33,624 nt of DNA from Tindallia sp. MSAO_Bac2 (GCA_003838145.1 QYZZ01000010.1:1-33624), one strand, 5' to 3'; numbered from the stretch's first letter, positions 8,197-15,975 are shown. The notes: a model not told the origin generated them from the letters alone. Numbers and translations are program-made.

Positions 8197-9393
8197 ATGT
8201 CTAAAATAAGAGATAACAGGTTGCTGAGCACGGCGATTATTGTTGTTTTAGCTGTTTTTGTGCTGGCAGGCATCAACTACATTATTATGCAGTCGGATGA
8301 AATCGTTTATGCTGAAGGATGGGCAGATGATCAGCCTGATCAGTACCAAAGTTACTTAAGAAATGCTGAAATGGTTCAAACCACTTTTGGAGGATCTGAG
8401 CCCTACGATTATCTGGAAAAATATCCGGAGCTGAAAACCATTTATGAGGGCGTAGGCTTTGATATCGACTATCTTCGTGCAAGAGGGCATGTTTATGCTC
8501 TGGAAGACGTGATAAACACAGGAAGAAACAAAGCGGGAGCCAGCTGTCTTGCCTGTAAAACAGCGGACTACGTTGCGATGGAAGAAGAGCACGGCAGCGA
8601 TTTATACGCCATGGACTTTTATGAAATGGCAGAAGAGGCAAAAACAGGTGTAAGCTGTTATGACTGCCATCGAAATGAACCGGGTGTTTTGCAAATTACA
8701 AGAGGTCATCTGGAAAAAGGACTGGAGCATCTGGAAGAAGAGCACGATATGAAAAATCTGGTCTGTGCCCAATGCCATATTGAATATTACCTTCATCCGG
8801 AAACGAAAGAAGTTACGGTACCATGGAAATATGGTACAGATGTGGCAGATATTGAAGCCACCTTTATTGAATGGAACTTTACAGATTGGACACATCCAAG
8901 AACCGGAGGGGATTTATATAAAATCCAGCACCCGGAGTTTGAAACATATTTGGGAAGCGTTCATGATAATTTTGGCGCTACCTGTGTAGACTGCCACATG
9001 CCTCAAATGGAAAATGAAGAAGGAGGCAGTTATCATCATTCCCACCATTGGACTAGTCCGCTTCATACGGTTGAATCATCCTGCATGGATTGCCACAGCG
9101 GAAGCGAAGAAGACCTGATTGCTGAAGTGGAAGCTCTCCAGGGAGAAGTTGTAGAAAAAACTGCTAAAGTAACCCGACAACTGGAGGAACTCATACTACG
9201 CATTGAGGCAGAAAAAGATGCCTTGCCGGAAGACGTGCGGGAAGAAGTTTATCAGCTGCAACGAAGTGCTCAGGTAAGATGGGATTTTGTGTTTGTGGAA
9301 AACAGCCAGGGCTTCCATAATCATGAAAAAGCCATGGCATATCTCCGGGAAGCAGACGAGATGATCGAAAAAGCTCATGAACTAATGGATTAA
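8197..9393 (+). CDS. nrfA: Ammonia-forming cytochrome c nitrite reductase (pentaheme)
   Basis: This 398-residue NrfA catalyses the six-electron reduction of nitrite to ammonium outside the membrane. Five c-type haem motifs are present: the catalytic-haem motif C117-LA-C120-K121, where lysine replaces histidine as in canonical NrfA, and four CxxCH motifs starting at C154, C190, C263 and C296. The family's KIQHPEFE and HHSHHWTSP blocks are present. A hydrophobic segment at about 11-32 is a signal or membrane anchor. It is shorter than the E. coli enzyme (about 480), as are other compact NrfA proteins. ATG 8197 has TGGAGGAG just upstream. Longer in-frame starts were rejected. No nrfH or haem-maturation gene is in the window, so the electron donor is unknown. 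The NapH-like protein at 4782-5396 is one candidate. Confidence 0.95.
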   Translation: MSKIRDNRLLSTAIIVVLAVFVLAGINYIIMQSDEIVYAEGWADDQPDQYQSYLRNAEMVQTTFGGSEPYDYLEKYPELKTIYEGVGFDIDYLRARGHVYALEDVINTGRNKAGASCLACKTADYVAMEEEHGSDLYAMDFYEMAEEAKTGVSCYDCHRNEPGVLQITRGHLEKGLEHLEEEHDMKNLVCAQCHIEYYLHPETKEVTVPWKYGTDVADIEATFIEWNFTDWTHPRTGGDLYKIQHPEFETYLGSVHDNFGATCVDCHMPQMENEEGGSYHHSHHWTSPLHTVESSCMDCHSGSEEDLIAEVEALQGEVVEKTAKVTRQLEELILRIEAEKDALPEDVREEVYQLQRSAQVRWDFVFVENSQGFHNHEKAMAYLREADEMIEKAHELMD

Positions 9394-9410
9394 TAGCAAC
9401 TCTTCACAAC

Positions 9411-9438
9411 AAAGGCCACCCGCAGAGGTGGCCTTTTA
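9411..9438. terminator. Terminator after nrfA
   Basis: AAAGGCCACC (9411-9420) pairs with GGTGGCCTTT (9427-9436) over a six-base loop, followed by T. It lies between the convergent nrfA and cupin genes. Confidence 0.88.
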
Positions 9439-9457
9439 TCATGATAAGGAGACACAG

Positions 9458-9775
9458 TTAAAAGTTAGGAGTCTTAACATTCAGGACACTGAAGGTTTCA
9501 TCCTGGTCTGCCCACAGAGCCATATCTGTTTTGGGCGGGCAAAGAATAATATCTGTTGCTTCTACCACGGCCTTTTCTTCGCCAATCTGAATGGTACCTT
9601 TCCCGGATACCACGTAAAAAAAGACGGCAACCGGAACATTATGGTGTGGGACATGATCTCCGGGACTAAGTGTTAAATTCATAACTCGGGTGTTGTCATG
9701 ACTGATTAACTGCTTTGCAACAACCCCTCTTTGATTTTTCTTGCCTTCCATTTCATTCATACGAATGATTTCCAT
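9458..9775 (-). CDS. Small cupin-domain protein
   Basis: A 105-residue single-domain cupin. The first cupin motif is visible as SPGDHVPHHNVPVAVFFYVV followed by SGKGTI. The HH pair could bind a metal, but the usual glutamate of motif 1 is not obvious. The second motif lies in ATDIILCPPKTD and is weak, lacking the typical histidine. Metal binding is therefore possible but may be partial. The ATG has AAAGGAG upstream. It is transcribed alone, convergent with nrfA, from a promoter with the best palindromic GTAAC-type site in the window. Small cupins next to redox genes are often sensors or detoxifying enzymes. No specific reaction can be assigned. Confidence 0.82.
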   Translation of the reverse strand: MEIIRMNEMEGKKNQRGVVAKQLISHDNTRVMNLTLSPGDHVPHHNVPVAVFFYVVSGKGTIQIGEEKAVVEATDIILCPPKTDMALWADQDETFSVLNVKTPNF

Positions 9776-9818
9776 ATTAATACTCCTTTCAATTTCAAGT
9801 TTATTGCTCTATATGCTT

Positions 9819-9860
9819 ATCATACAGATTTCTTGAATGAATAACGGTAACGCACGTTAC
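9819..9860 (-). promoter_or_regulatory. Class II Crp/Fnr-type site and -10 box of the cupin gene
   Basis: The + strand reads GTAACG-CA-CGTTAC (9847-9860), a perfect 14-base palindrome with two central bases. Read on the - strand, GTAACGTGCGTTAC is followed after exactly 22 bases by TATGAT (9824 down to 9819). The -35 position reads CCGTTA. The centre-to--10 distance of 34.5 equals that of the promoters at 241-282 and 5429-5470. A bound regulator would sit at about -41.5. Confidence 0.7.
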
Positions 9861-9944
9861 GAAATAAAAAAACAAATTGACAAACAGGTGTGACAATACT
9901 AGAAAATAAAAATCTGCCCTTAATTTACATTTTTTAACAAAACT

Positions 9945-9983
9945 AAAAAAGCCTCTCTCCATATCATCAGGAGAGAGGCTTTT
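9945..9983 (-). terminator. Terminator of the baeRF-type gene
   Basis: GCCTCTCTCC (9951-9960) pairs with GGAGAGAGGC (9970-9979) over a nine-base loop. On the - strand the stem is followed by six T residues (A-run at 9945-9950). It ends the gene that stops at 9990. Confidence 0.92.
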
Positions 9984-9989
9984 AACTTA

Positions 9990-11144
9990 TCAGTAGCGGA
10001 ATATTGCAGCCAGGTCGCTGTCTCCAGGCATTTCATCTGAAGGAAGAACGTAAACACTGCCTCCGTTAAGGTAAGCCTGCTGAGCTGCCAGATTTAATAA
10101 ATCATTATTTTCAGGTCTTGGTTCATCCTCAAAAGAGATGTCCGTTGCATCATCGTTGACCTGACCCCAGCAATGCTTCCCTTTGGCAACGAAAATGGTT
10201 TCTACTCTTCCGTGGAAGGAAGCCAATACAATATCTTCCAGTTGTCTTGAAGCCCGACCCGTTCCTTCCAGTTCTGCAAACTGGTGCAAGGCCTTTTCCT
10301 GAGCTTGTTTAAACAACGGATGAACAACTCCCAGTGCTTCCTGATGCAGGTTTTTCAGTGTCATATCCTCCGGATTACCGGTAATCCCTTTATCAATCAG
10401 CTGAGGATAGGTGTTGGCTTCGCGGTAAATAGGGAACAGGTAATCAACGCCTGCCAATACCAACGGTGCCTCAGGCTGGGTGATTTTTTCCTGAATTCCC
10501 TTGTCTACCTTGTGAAAGAATTGAAGCAAATCTTTCTTTGTATTTTCCATGCCGATTCCCTGACCGTGGAAGGAAGCAGCTCTTTTTCCATCTCCTCCCT
10601 GAGGCATGCGGGTATTAAACTGCAATTGCTTTTCCAGATCGTCATAACGGAGTGCCTCGTTAAGGCTTTCGGGAATCCCATCCAGATTCAATGGATAAAT
10701 GCTTTGGGGAGACCCCTGGAACAATCGAATTTGATTTTGGCTCAGGGTCAGCAGATAAAACTGCTGATCCTGGGTGAGTAAAGGCATCAAGGGTTTAAGA
10801 TGGAATTGGTTTCCCACTTCTGTCACCATATCAAAACTTAATGGAAGTCGATAATAGCGAAATTCGTTGGGGCTTACAAATACAGCAAGACCATCCTGCT
10901 GATGACTCCAAAAAATGCTGTCATTCAAGAGGGTATCAATAGGACTTAAAAGTTTTTCAATATCAGCAGCCCGATAACCAGTTTCTTTTAACTGTTCTTC
11001 TGCCTGACGAAGGAGATTTTTCAGTCTGATCCGATTCTGCTGAGCCTCCGTACCCACCGGATCCGTGGGAAGGAAAAAAGAGACACAGGGCTCCTCCCCG
11101 ATATTCATTAATTCACGCAATTCTTCTTTATTGAACTGTTTCAT
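9990..11144 (-). CDS. baeRF-type (bacterial archaeo-eukaryotic release factor-like) protein
   Basis: A 384-residue protein recognised by overall pattern as one of the bacterial release-factor-like (baeRF) families related to eRF1 and Pelota. The N-terminus carries VSFFLPTDPVG. A middle domain contains H193-G194-Q195 in RAASFHGQGIG, which may correspond to the glycine-glutamine loop used by release factors to hydrolyse peptidyl-tRNA. The C-terminal part has the RASRQLEDIVLASFHGRVE block and ends with LAAQQAYLNGGSVYVLPS, typical of these proteins. Such proteins are proposed to act in ribosome rescue or conflict, but few have been tested. It has AAAGGAGG before its ATG, its own likely promoter (11180-11209) and its own terminator, so it is probably a single-gene unit. 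I am confident of the family, not of function. Confidence 0.75.
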   Translation of the reverse strand: MKQFNKEELRELMNIGEEPCVSFFLPTDPVGTEAQQNRIRLKNLLRQAEEQLKETGYRAADIEKLLSPIDTLLNDSIFWSHQQDGLAVFVSPNEFRYYRLPLSFDMVTEVGNQFHLKPLMPLLTQDQQFYLLTLSQNQIRLFQGSPQSIYPLNLDGIPESLNEALRYDDLEKQLQFNTRMPQGGDGKRAASFHGQGIGMENTKKDLLQFFHKVDKGIQEKITQPEAPLVLAGVDYLFPIYREANTYPQLIDKGITGNPEDMTLKNLHQEALGVVHPLFKQAQEKALHQFAELEGTGRASRQLEDIVLASFHGRVETIFVAKGKHCWGQVNDDATDISFEDEPRPENNDLLNLAAQQAYLNGGSVYVLPSDEMPGDSDLAAIFRY

Positions 11145-11179
11145 TAGACTCCTCCTTTACAGATGGGTTCTATGTCCTT

Positions 11180-11209
11180 TTTATACCATTACCCGTTAGA
11201 AGGATCCAA
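11180..11209 (-). promoter_or_regulatory. Putative promoter of the baeRF-type gene
   Basis: On the - strand TTGGAT (11209-11204) and TATAAA (11185-11180) are separated by 18 bases, upstream of the AAAGGAGG-led ATG at 11144. The region is squeezed into the 71 bases after the alcohol dehydrogenase stop. Confidence 0.45.
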
Positions 11210-11215
11210 TAAACG

Positions 11216-12370
11216 CTAAGCCTGATAGGCTTTGTGGAAAAGATTCAGGTAATCAGTTTCTGAAATCTCCCGTGCATTGCTGGGAGTGGATCCGTTTTTC
11301 ATGGCGATGGCAGCCATTTGAGGAAAGTCGTCCGGAGTGACGGCCAGTTCTTTGAGCTGCGGAAGCTCTACTTTGGCTGCCAGGTCTTTTACAAAACCAA
11401 CCGCTTTTTCAGCACCTTCACTTTCGCTCTGAAAGTCCAACCCCATGGCCGCCGCAATATGGGAAAACTTATTGATGGCTGCCGGGGCGTTAAACTCCAT
11501 CACGTATGGAAGCAAAATTGAGTTGCAAAGTCCATGAGGCAAATCAAGAGAACCACCCAATGCTTCTGCCATGCAATGTACAGAGGCAACATCCGAATGA
11601 CTGAAAGCCATACCTCCCAGAAGGCTCCCCATCATCATTTCATCTCTGGCATGCAGGTTGTCGCTCTCCCTGTAAGCAGTTACAAGAGACCGGCAAATCA
11701 GCTCAATTGATTGCAAGGCCAAAGCATCGCTGATAGGGTTGGCGTTTTTTGCCGTATAAGCTTCGATGGCGTGAGTCAGAGCATCCATACCGGTAGAGGC
11801 TGTAATGGCCGGTGGAACGGTTAATGTCAGCATAGGATCAACCAGAGCAACCGTTGCCGCCATGTAGGTGCTTTTAATGGTCATTTTGTAGTGATTATCC
11901 GTATCATTGATGACGGAAGACCAGGTGACTTCACTTCCGGTTCCGGCTGTAGTGGGAATAGCAAAATATGGGGAAAGAGGACCTGGAACTTTGCCGGACC
12001 CTTCAAACTCTTTAATGGAATCTTTGCCAAGGCTCATAAGTACATTTATGCTTTTGGCACAATCCATAGGGCTGCCGCCACCAACGGCTACTATGGCCTG
12101 TGCATTAGCCTCTTTGCCTAACCGGGCTCCTTCGGAGACTTCAGTGTCCCTCGGATTGGGAGACACTTCACTGAAAACAGCAACCTGAGCTCCGGCAGTT
12201 TTAATGTAGCCTATCACCTTGTCCACCAGTGGTGTTTTTAGTATTCCGGGGTCTGTAACCAGTAATACCTGTTGGATTTGCCGTTCCTGTAGTAAAGATG
12301 AAAGCTCCGAAGTAATATCCTTACCATAGCGAATATCGGTTGGTAGAATAAACGTGAAAGCATCAGTCAT
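11216..12370 (-). CDS. Iron-containing alcohol dehydrogenase
   Basis: A 384-residue group III (Fe-dependent) alcohol dehydrogenase, which interconverts an aldehyde and a primary alcohol with NAD(P)H in the cytoplasm. The NAD-binding GGGSPMD is at 97-103 and TTAGTGSE at 140-147. The metal ligands are all present: D196 and H200 (MDALTHAIEAY), H265 (SVHCMAEA) and H279 (LPHGLCN), spaced as in FucO and 1,3-propanediol dehydrogenase. D103 after GGGSPM suggests NADH preference, as acidic residues there often do, but this is weak evidence. The ATG at 12370 was preferred to a longer TTG start because AGGAG lies about 10 bases before it. Substrate (ethanol, butanol, lactaldehyde or other) cannot be decided. 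A palindrome lies in its leader. Confidence 0.93.
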   Translation of the reverse strand: MTDAFTFILPTDIRYGKDITSELSSLLQERQIQQVLLVTDPGILKTPLVDKVIGYIKTAGAQVAVFSEVSPNPRDTEVSEGARLGKEANAQAIVAVGGGSPMDCAKSINVLMSLGKDSIKEFEGSGKVPGPLSPYFAIPTTAGTGSEVTWSSVINDTDNHYKMTIKSTYMAATVALVDPMLTLTVPPAITASTGMDALTHAIEAYTAKNANPISDALALQSIELICRSLVTAYRESDNLHARDEMMMGSLLGGMAFSHSDVASVHCMAEALGGSLDLPHGLCNSILLPYVMEFNAPAAINKFSHIAAAMGLDFQSESEGAEKAVGFVKDLAAKVELPQLKELAVTPDDFPQMAAIAMKNGSTPSNAREISETDYLNLFHKAYQA

Positions 12371-12400
12371 AATTGAACAACTCCTTTCGCTGCTATTTCG

Positions 12401-12425
12401 AAACAACGCATTCGGCGTATTGTTT
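12401..12425. repeat. Imperfect palindrome upstream of the alcohol dehydrogenase
   Basis: Arms AAACAA (12401-12406) and TTGTTT (12420-12425) enclose CGC-attcg-GCG, with two extra bases on the right side. It lies 31-55 bases upstream of the dehydrogenase ATG and 63-87 bases upstream of the divergent GGDEF gene's -10 box. It could be an operator for either gene or an RNA hairpin in the leader. No regulator is identified. Confidence 0.4.
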
Positions 12426-12487
12426 TCTATCTGAAGTATTATTCGCTCTTTTATTGGAAATTCCTTCTTTCTATTGAAGATTTATTG

Positions 12488-12493
12488 TATAAT
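12488..12493 (+). promoter_or_regulatory. Putative -10 box of the PAS-GGDEF gene
   Basis: A perfect TATAAT lies 79 bases before the chosen start. The -35 position at 17-bp spacing (TTCTTT) is poor. It is divergent from the alcohol dehydrogenase. Confidence 0.4.
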
Positions 12494-12571
12494 GTGAATA
12501 GTCGCAACAATAACGAATTTACAGTTATCGCAAATCAAAGGCATGACCATGCTATGAAGAAAAGGGTGAGT

Positions 12572-14182
12572 ATGATGGGAGGGAATTCCTTGATACTGCA
12601 CGGGACACACGATATAGCGGCACTGATGGAAGTATGCGACGATGGCAGTATTCGTTATCATGATATCAATGAAGCCTATTGTCGTGCTACAGGATTTAAA
12701 CCGGAGGAAATTATCGGAAAAACACCGGAGGAAGTGTACGGTGAAACCCATGGCAGACTGATTTCTTCTTATTATGGTCCTTGCATTCTGGAACAAAAAG
12801 TGGTAGATTATCAGGCTACTGTGAACATTTTGGGAGATATCCGTAAAGTCGAAACCAGGCTGACACCTATCATTGAAGATGGACAGGTTGTCCGGGTTCT
12901 CAGTTGTGCGCTGGATAAAACGCACCTGCGACGGATAGAAGAACGTTTCAGCGGTTTTTACAGCCTGGCGGTGGAGATGATGTGTATCCTGGACTCAAGA
13001 GGATACATTCTGGACATTAATCAGGGTTGGGGGAAAAAATTCAATATCCCACAGAACAGACTGCTTTCTCAAAACATTCTTGACTGGGTGCATCCGGAAG
13101 ACTTGGATAGGACAAAAGAGTCCATGGATCAGGTGTTGGCCGGCGAGAGAATTGAAGGTTTTGAAAACCGCATAAAAATAGGGAAAGAACCATTTCGATG
13201 GGTTTCCTGGGGAGCTATGCTATCGCCGGAAGAAAAGGTTATTTATGCCACTGCCCGGGATATTAATGAGCAAAAAATTGGAAAAGCGCAAATTGATGAA
13301 CAGAAAAAATTCATGGAAACACTCTTCAGAAACTCATCCGATGGCATTGTTTTTTTTGATAATAATCATCGGATAATAGACATTAATGATTCTTTCGAAC
13401 GAATATTTGGATACCAGCTGGATGAAATAAAAGGTAAAACAGTTGATGATGTGGTCTGCAAGTCTGAATTCAGAGAAGAAGCAAGCCAAATAACTGCTGC
13501 GGTTATGAATGGGGAAAACGTGTCCACGGAAGGGATTCGTTACAGTAAGGATCAACGAAAAATTTATCTTAAAATTAAAGGGATTCTTGTGAAAATAGAT
13601 GGCGAAGCCCGGGGAGGATTTGGCATATATACTGATATCACCCGACAAAAAAAGGACGAAGAAGAGCTGAGGCATCTTAGCTATCATGACAAGCTTACCG
13701 GACTGTACAATCGCGCTTATTTCGAAAGAGAGGCAATGAGAACTGATAAGCTGGAAAGCCTGCCCATTACCGTCATGATAGGCGATGTGGACTATCTGAA
13801 ACTGGTAAACGACCAATATGGACACTTTGTGGGGGATGAGCTGCTTGTCCGCATTGCGGATATTCTTCAAAGAAGCTGTCGAAAGACAGATGTGGTAGCC
13901 CGTTGGGGCGGAGATGAATTTGCAATGATACTGCCCAATACAGATGAAGAACAGGCACAAATCATCCTTGATCGTATTAGGGAAAACTGTCAGCAAAACG
14001 ATTTTGATCCGGTGAATCTAAGTATATCCATGGGAATGGCTGTTAAAACAAAAGAAAATGAATCATTGAACAGTCTGATTCAGAAAGCGGAAGAAAGAAT
14101 GTATGAAACAAAAGGAAATAAAGTTCGTCCTGTACGACTCAGAGTGAAACAGCTTAGTGGAGAAAGGTCTCACGACCAATAA
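12572..14182 (+). CDS. PAS-PAS-PAS-GGDEF diguanylate cyclase
   Basis: A soluble 536-residue sensor enzyme that should make c-di-GMP from two GTP. Three PAS-type sensory domains follow one another at roughly 8-115, 120-240 and 245-365 (IRYHDINEAYCRATGF, ILDINQGWGKKF and IIDINDSFERIFGY). The GGDEF domain starts at HDKLTGLYNRAYF. The active-site motif is intact (G446-GDEF450), and the product-inhibition I-site R437-KTD440 lies exactly five residues before it. No membrane segment is seen, so the signal is cytoplasmic. The ATG at 12572 was chosen for the AAAAGGG-TGAG five bases upstream. ATG 12554 in the same frame is the main alternative. The gene is followed by a nitroreductase and an HD-GYP-type gene with short gaps, suggesting one operon. 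Confidence 0.9.
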   Translation: MMGGNSLILHGTHDIAALMEVCDDGSIRYHDINEAYCRATGFKPEEIIGKTPEEVYGETHGRLISSYYGPCILEQKVVDYQATVNILGDIRKVETRLTPIIEDGQVVRVLSCALDKTHLRRIEERFSGFYSLAVEMMCILDSRGYILDINQGWGKKFNIPQNRLLSQNILDWVHPEDLDRTKESMDQVLAGERIEGFENRIKIGKEPFRWVSWGAMLSPEEKVIYATARDINEQKIGKAQIDEQKKFMETLFRNSSDGIVFFDNNHRIIDINDSFERIFGYQLDEIKGKTVDDVVCKSEFREEASQITAAVMNGENVSTEGIRYSKDQRKIYLKIKGILVKIDGEARGGFGIYTDITRQKKDEEELRHLSYHDKLTGLYNRAYFEREAMRTDKLESLPITVMIGDVDYLKLVNDQYGHFVGDELLVRIADILQRSCRKTDVVARWGGDEFAMILPNTDEEQAQIILDRIRENCQQNDFDPVNLSISMGMAVKTKENESLNSLIQKAEERMYETKGNKVRPVRLRVKQLSGERSHDQ

Positions 14183-14212
14183 TAAAAACTGATTTTAAAG
14201 AGGAGGATTTTT

Positions 14213-14779
14213 ATGCTAAGAGAATTGGTAATTAAAAACAGAACGTATCGAAGGTTTGATCAGGAGGCCGTTATTGAAGAACAGCAGTTGAGAGACTGGG
14301 TGGACTTGGCTCGCATGACCAGTTCCGGACAAAACAACCAGCCGTTGAAATATTTCTTGTCCTGCGACAGAGAAACCAACGATATGATTTTTCCGCACCT
14401 TAAGTGGGCTGGAGCTCTGAAAGACTGGGACGGGCCAGAAGAAGGAGAAAAACCGTCTGCCTATATTGTAATGCTGGGGGATACTGAAATCAGCAAAAAC
14501 TATTGGTGGGATCACGGACTGGCCGCCCAAAGCATCCTGTTGGCAGCAGTTGAAGAAGGCTATGGCGGATGTATGTTTGGATCTGTAGATAGAAAAAACC
14601 TGGCTATGGATATGAAATTGCCGGAACGATACGAAATTATTATGGTAATAGCTCTTGGAAAGCCGGTTGAAAATGTGGAGATGGTTCCGGTGGGACAGGA
14701 TGGCAATATGAAATATTATCGTGATGAAGAAGGAAACCACTTCGTGCCCAAGAGAGGGTTGGATGATATTATTATTTAG
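14213..14779 (+). CDS. Nitroreductase-family flavoprotein (short form)
   Basis: A 188-residue FMN-dependent nitroreductase-family protein. The N-terminus has NRTYRRFDQ, the variant of the RRSxRxF motif that binds FMN phosphate. ARMTSSGQNNQPLKYF is the second FMN-contact block, and AAVEEGYGGCMFGSVDR near 105-120 is the usual helix-glycine turn. AGGAGG precedes the ATG. It sits 30 bases after the diguanylate cyclase gene and 46 bases before the HD-GYP-type gene. Why a nitroreductase lies inside a c-di-GMP gene set is not clear. It may provide redox sensing or simply be co-transcribed. Substrate is unknown. Confidence 0.88.
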   Translation: MLRELVIKNRTYRRFDQEAVIEEQQLRDWVDLARMTSSGQNNQPLKYFLSCDRETNDMIFPHLKWAGALKDWDGPEEGEKPSAYIVMLGDTEISKNYWWDHGLAAQSILLAAVEEGYGGCMFGSVDRKNLAMDMKLPERYEIIMVIALGKPVENVEMVPVGQDGNMKYYRDEEGNHFVPKRGLDDIII

Positions 14780-14825
14780 CGGATGAGAAATTTGGATGGA
14801 TTTATTTAGCTTAGGGGGAAGTTTA

Positions 14826-15941
14826 ATGGGAGAGGTAATTTATCCGCAGTCAAAAACGATTATGATCACTGAACTGGTTCCCGGTATGATGATAGATCAG
14901 GAAATCTATAGTGAGCAGGGAATGGTCCTGGTACCGAAGGGACAAGTTGTTGAGAGTGCGGATCGTGTTATGGAATTGCTGATGCAGCACGACGTGATGA
15001 TGATTAAGGTTCGATTGCCCCACAAGGTAGAGACAATAAAAGAACCATCGGAGCTGGGTGAAAAAAAAGAAGAATCGGTTCAGGAAAAACAGATTAATAA
15101 ATTTATTCAAAATTTCGATGAACAGTGCGAGAAATTAAAGACTGAATTTCAAAATATACTGCTGAACCGGGAAGTTGCTCAGGAGGCGATAGAGGAAAGG
15201 CTTCAGAATACACTGACGGCCTTTGAAGTTGACATTAACGTGATTCAGCTGATGCAAAAAGTCCGAAACATGGACGATGCCACATATACCCACTCCCATA
15301 ATGTAGCACTGACAAGTCACTTGATTGGCCGGTGGCTGAATATGAGTGAAGAGGACCTGAAAGAGCTGACAATGACGGCGCTGTTAATTGATATAGGAAA
15401 AATGAAAGTCTCTGCCGAAGTAATGAATAAAAAACATAGCCTGACAGACGAAGAGTACGAAGAAGTGAAAAAACATGTTGTTTATAGTTTTGAAGCAATT
15501 AAGCGCTTCTCATTTCTTTCCGAAAGAGTGCTAACGGGCATATTGTATCACCATGAAAGAATGGATGGAAGCGGTTATCCCAAAGGTTTAAAAGGGGAAG
15601 AAATACCTTATTTCTCCCGTATTATTGCCATAGCGGATGTATATAATGCGATGACATCCAGAAGACCTCACAGGGATAAAATGACACCTTTTGAAGTGAT
15701 TAAAATTCTTGAGACAGAATACCCGGAAAAACTTGATCCATCCATACTTTATTTATTCTTAAACAGGATAGGAACTTTATTTATAGGGCAACAGGTTTTG
15801 TTGGAAGACGGAAGAAAAGGTGAAATTATTTTTGTTCCCAAAAACCAGATTTACCGCCCGATGGTCCGACTGGAGGATGAAAAAGTACTGGACTTAGCTC
15901 AAAAAGCCAATATAAATATCCGAATAGAGGAATTTGCATAA
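14826..15941 (+). CDS. HD-GYP-type protein with altered HD dyad
   Basis: A 371-residue protein with an N-terminal regulatory region (about 1-110, including a charged helical stretch) and a C-terminal HD-GYP domain, the family of c-di-GMP phosphodiesterases. The first histidine region H156-SHN, the pair H242-H243-E244 and G250-Y251-P252 are present. The HD dyad, normally LLHDIGK, reads LLIDIGK: I188 replaces the histidine and D189 is kept. Since that histidine is a metal ligand in characterised members, catalysis may be lost or changed, leaving a c-di-GMP-binding role. The ATG at 14826 is preferred because AGGGGGA lies just before it. An ATG at 14796 in frame has a weak site. It is the last gene of the likely c-di-GMP operon. 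Confidence 0.88.
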   Translation: MGEVIYPQSKTIMITELVPGMMIDQEIYSEQGMVLVPKGQVVESADRVMELLMQHDVMMIKVRLPHKVETIKEPSELGEKKEESVQEKQINKFIQNFDEQCEKLKTEFQNILLNREVAQEAIEERLQNTLTAFEVDINVIQLMQKVRNMDDATYTHSHNVALTSHLIGRWLNMSEEDLKELTMTALLIDIGKMKVSAEVMNKKHSLTDEEYEEVKKHVVYSFEAIKRFSFLSERVLTGILYHHERMDGSGYPKGLKGEEIPYFSRIIAIADVYNAMTSRRPHRDKMTPFEVIKILETEYPEKLDPSILYLFLNRIGTLFIGQQVLLEDGRKGEIIFVPKNQIYRPMVRLEDEKVLDLAQKANINIRIEEFA

Positions 15942-15975
15942 AAGATTAATTTAAGTATAACAAAGCAATTCTTTC

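Noticed and set aside
13334-13996. 220-codon frame antisense to the GGDEF gene
   Set aside because: It is fully antisense to a gene with intact PAS and GGDEF motifs. The translation shows no domain.
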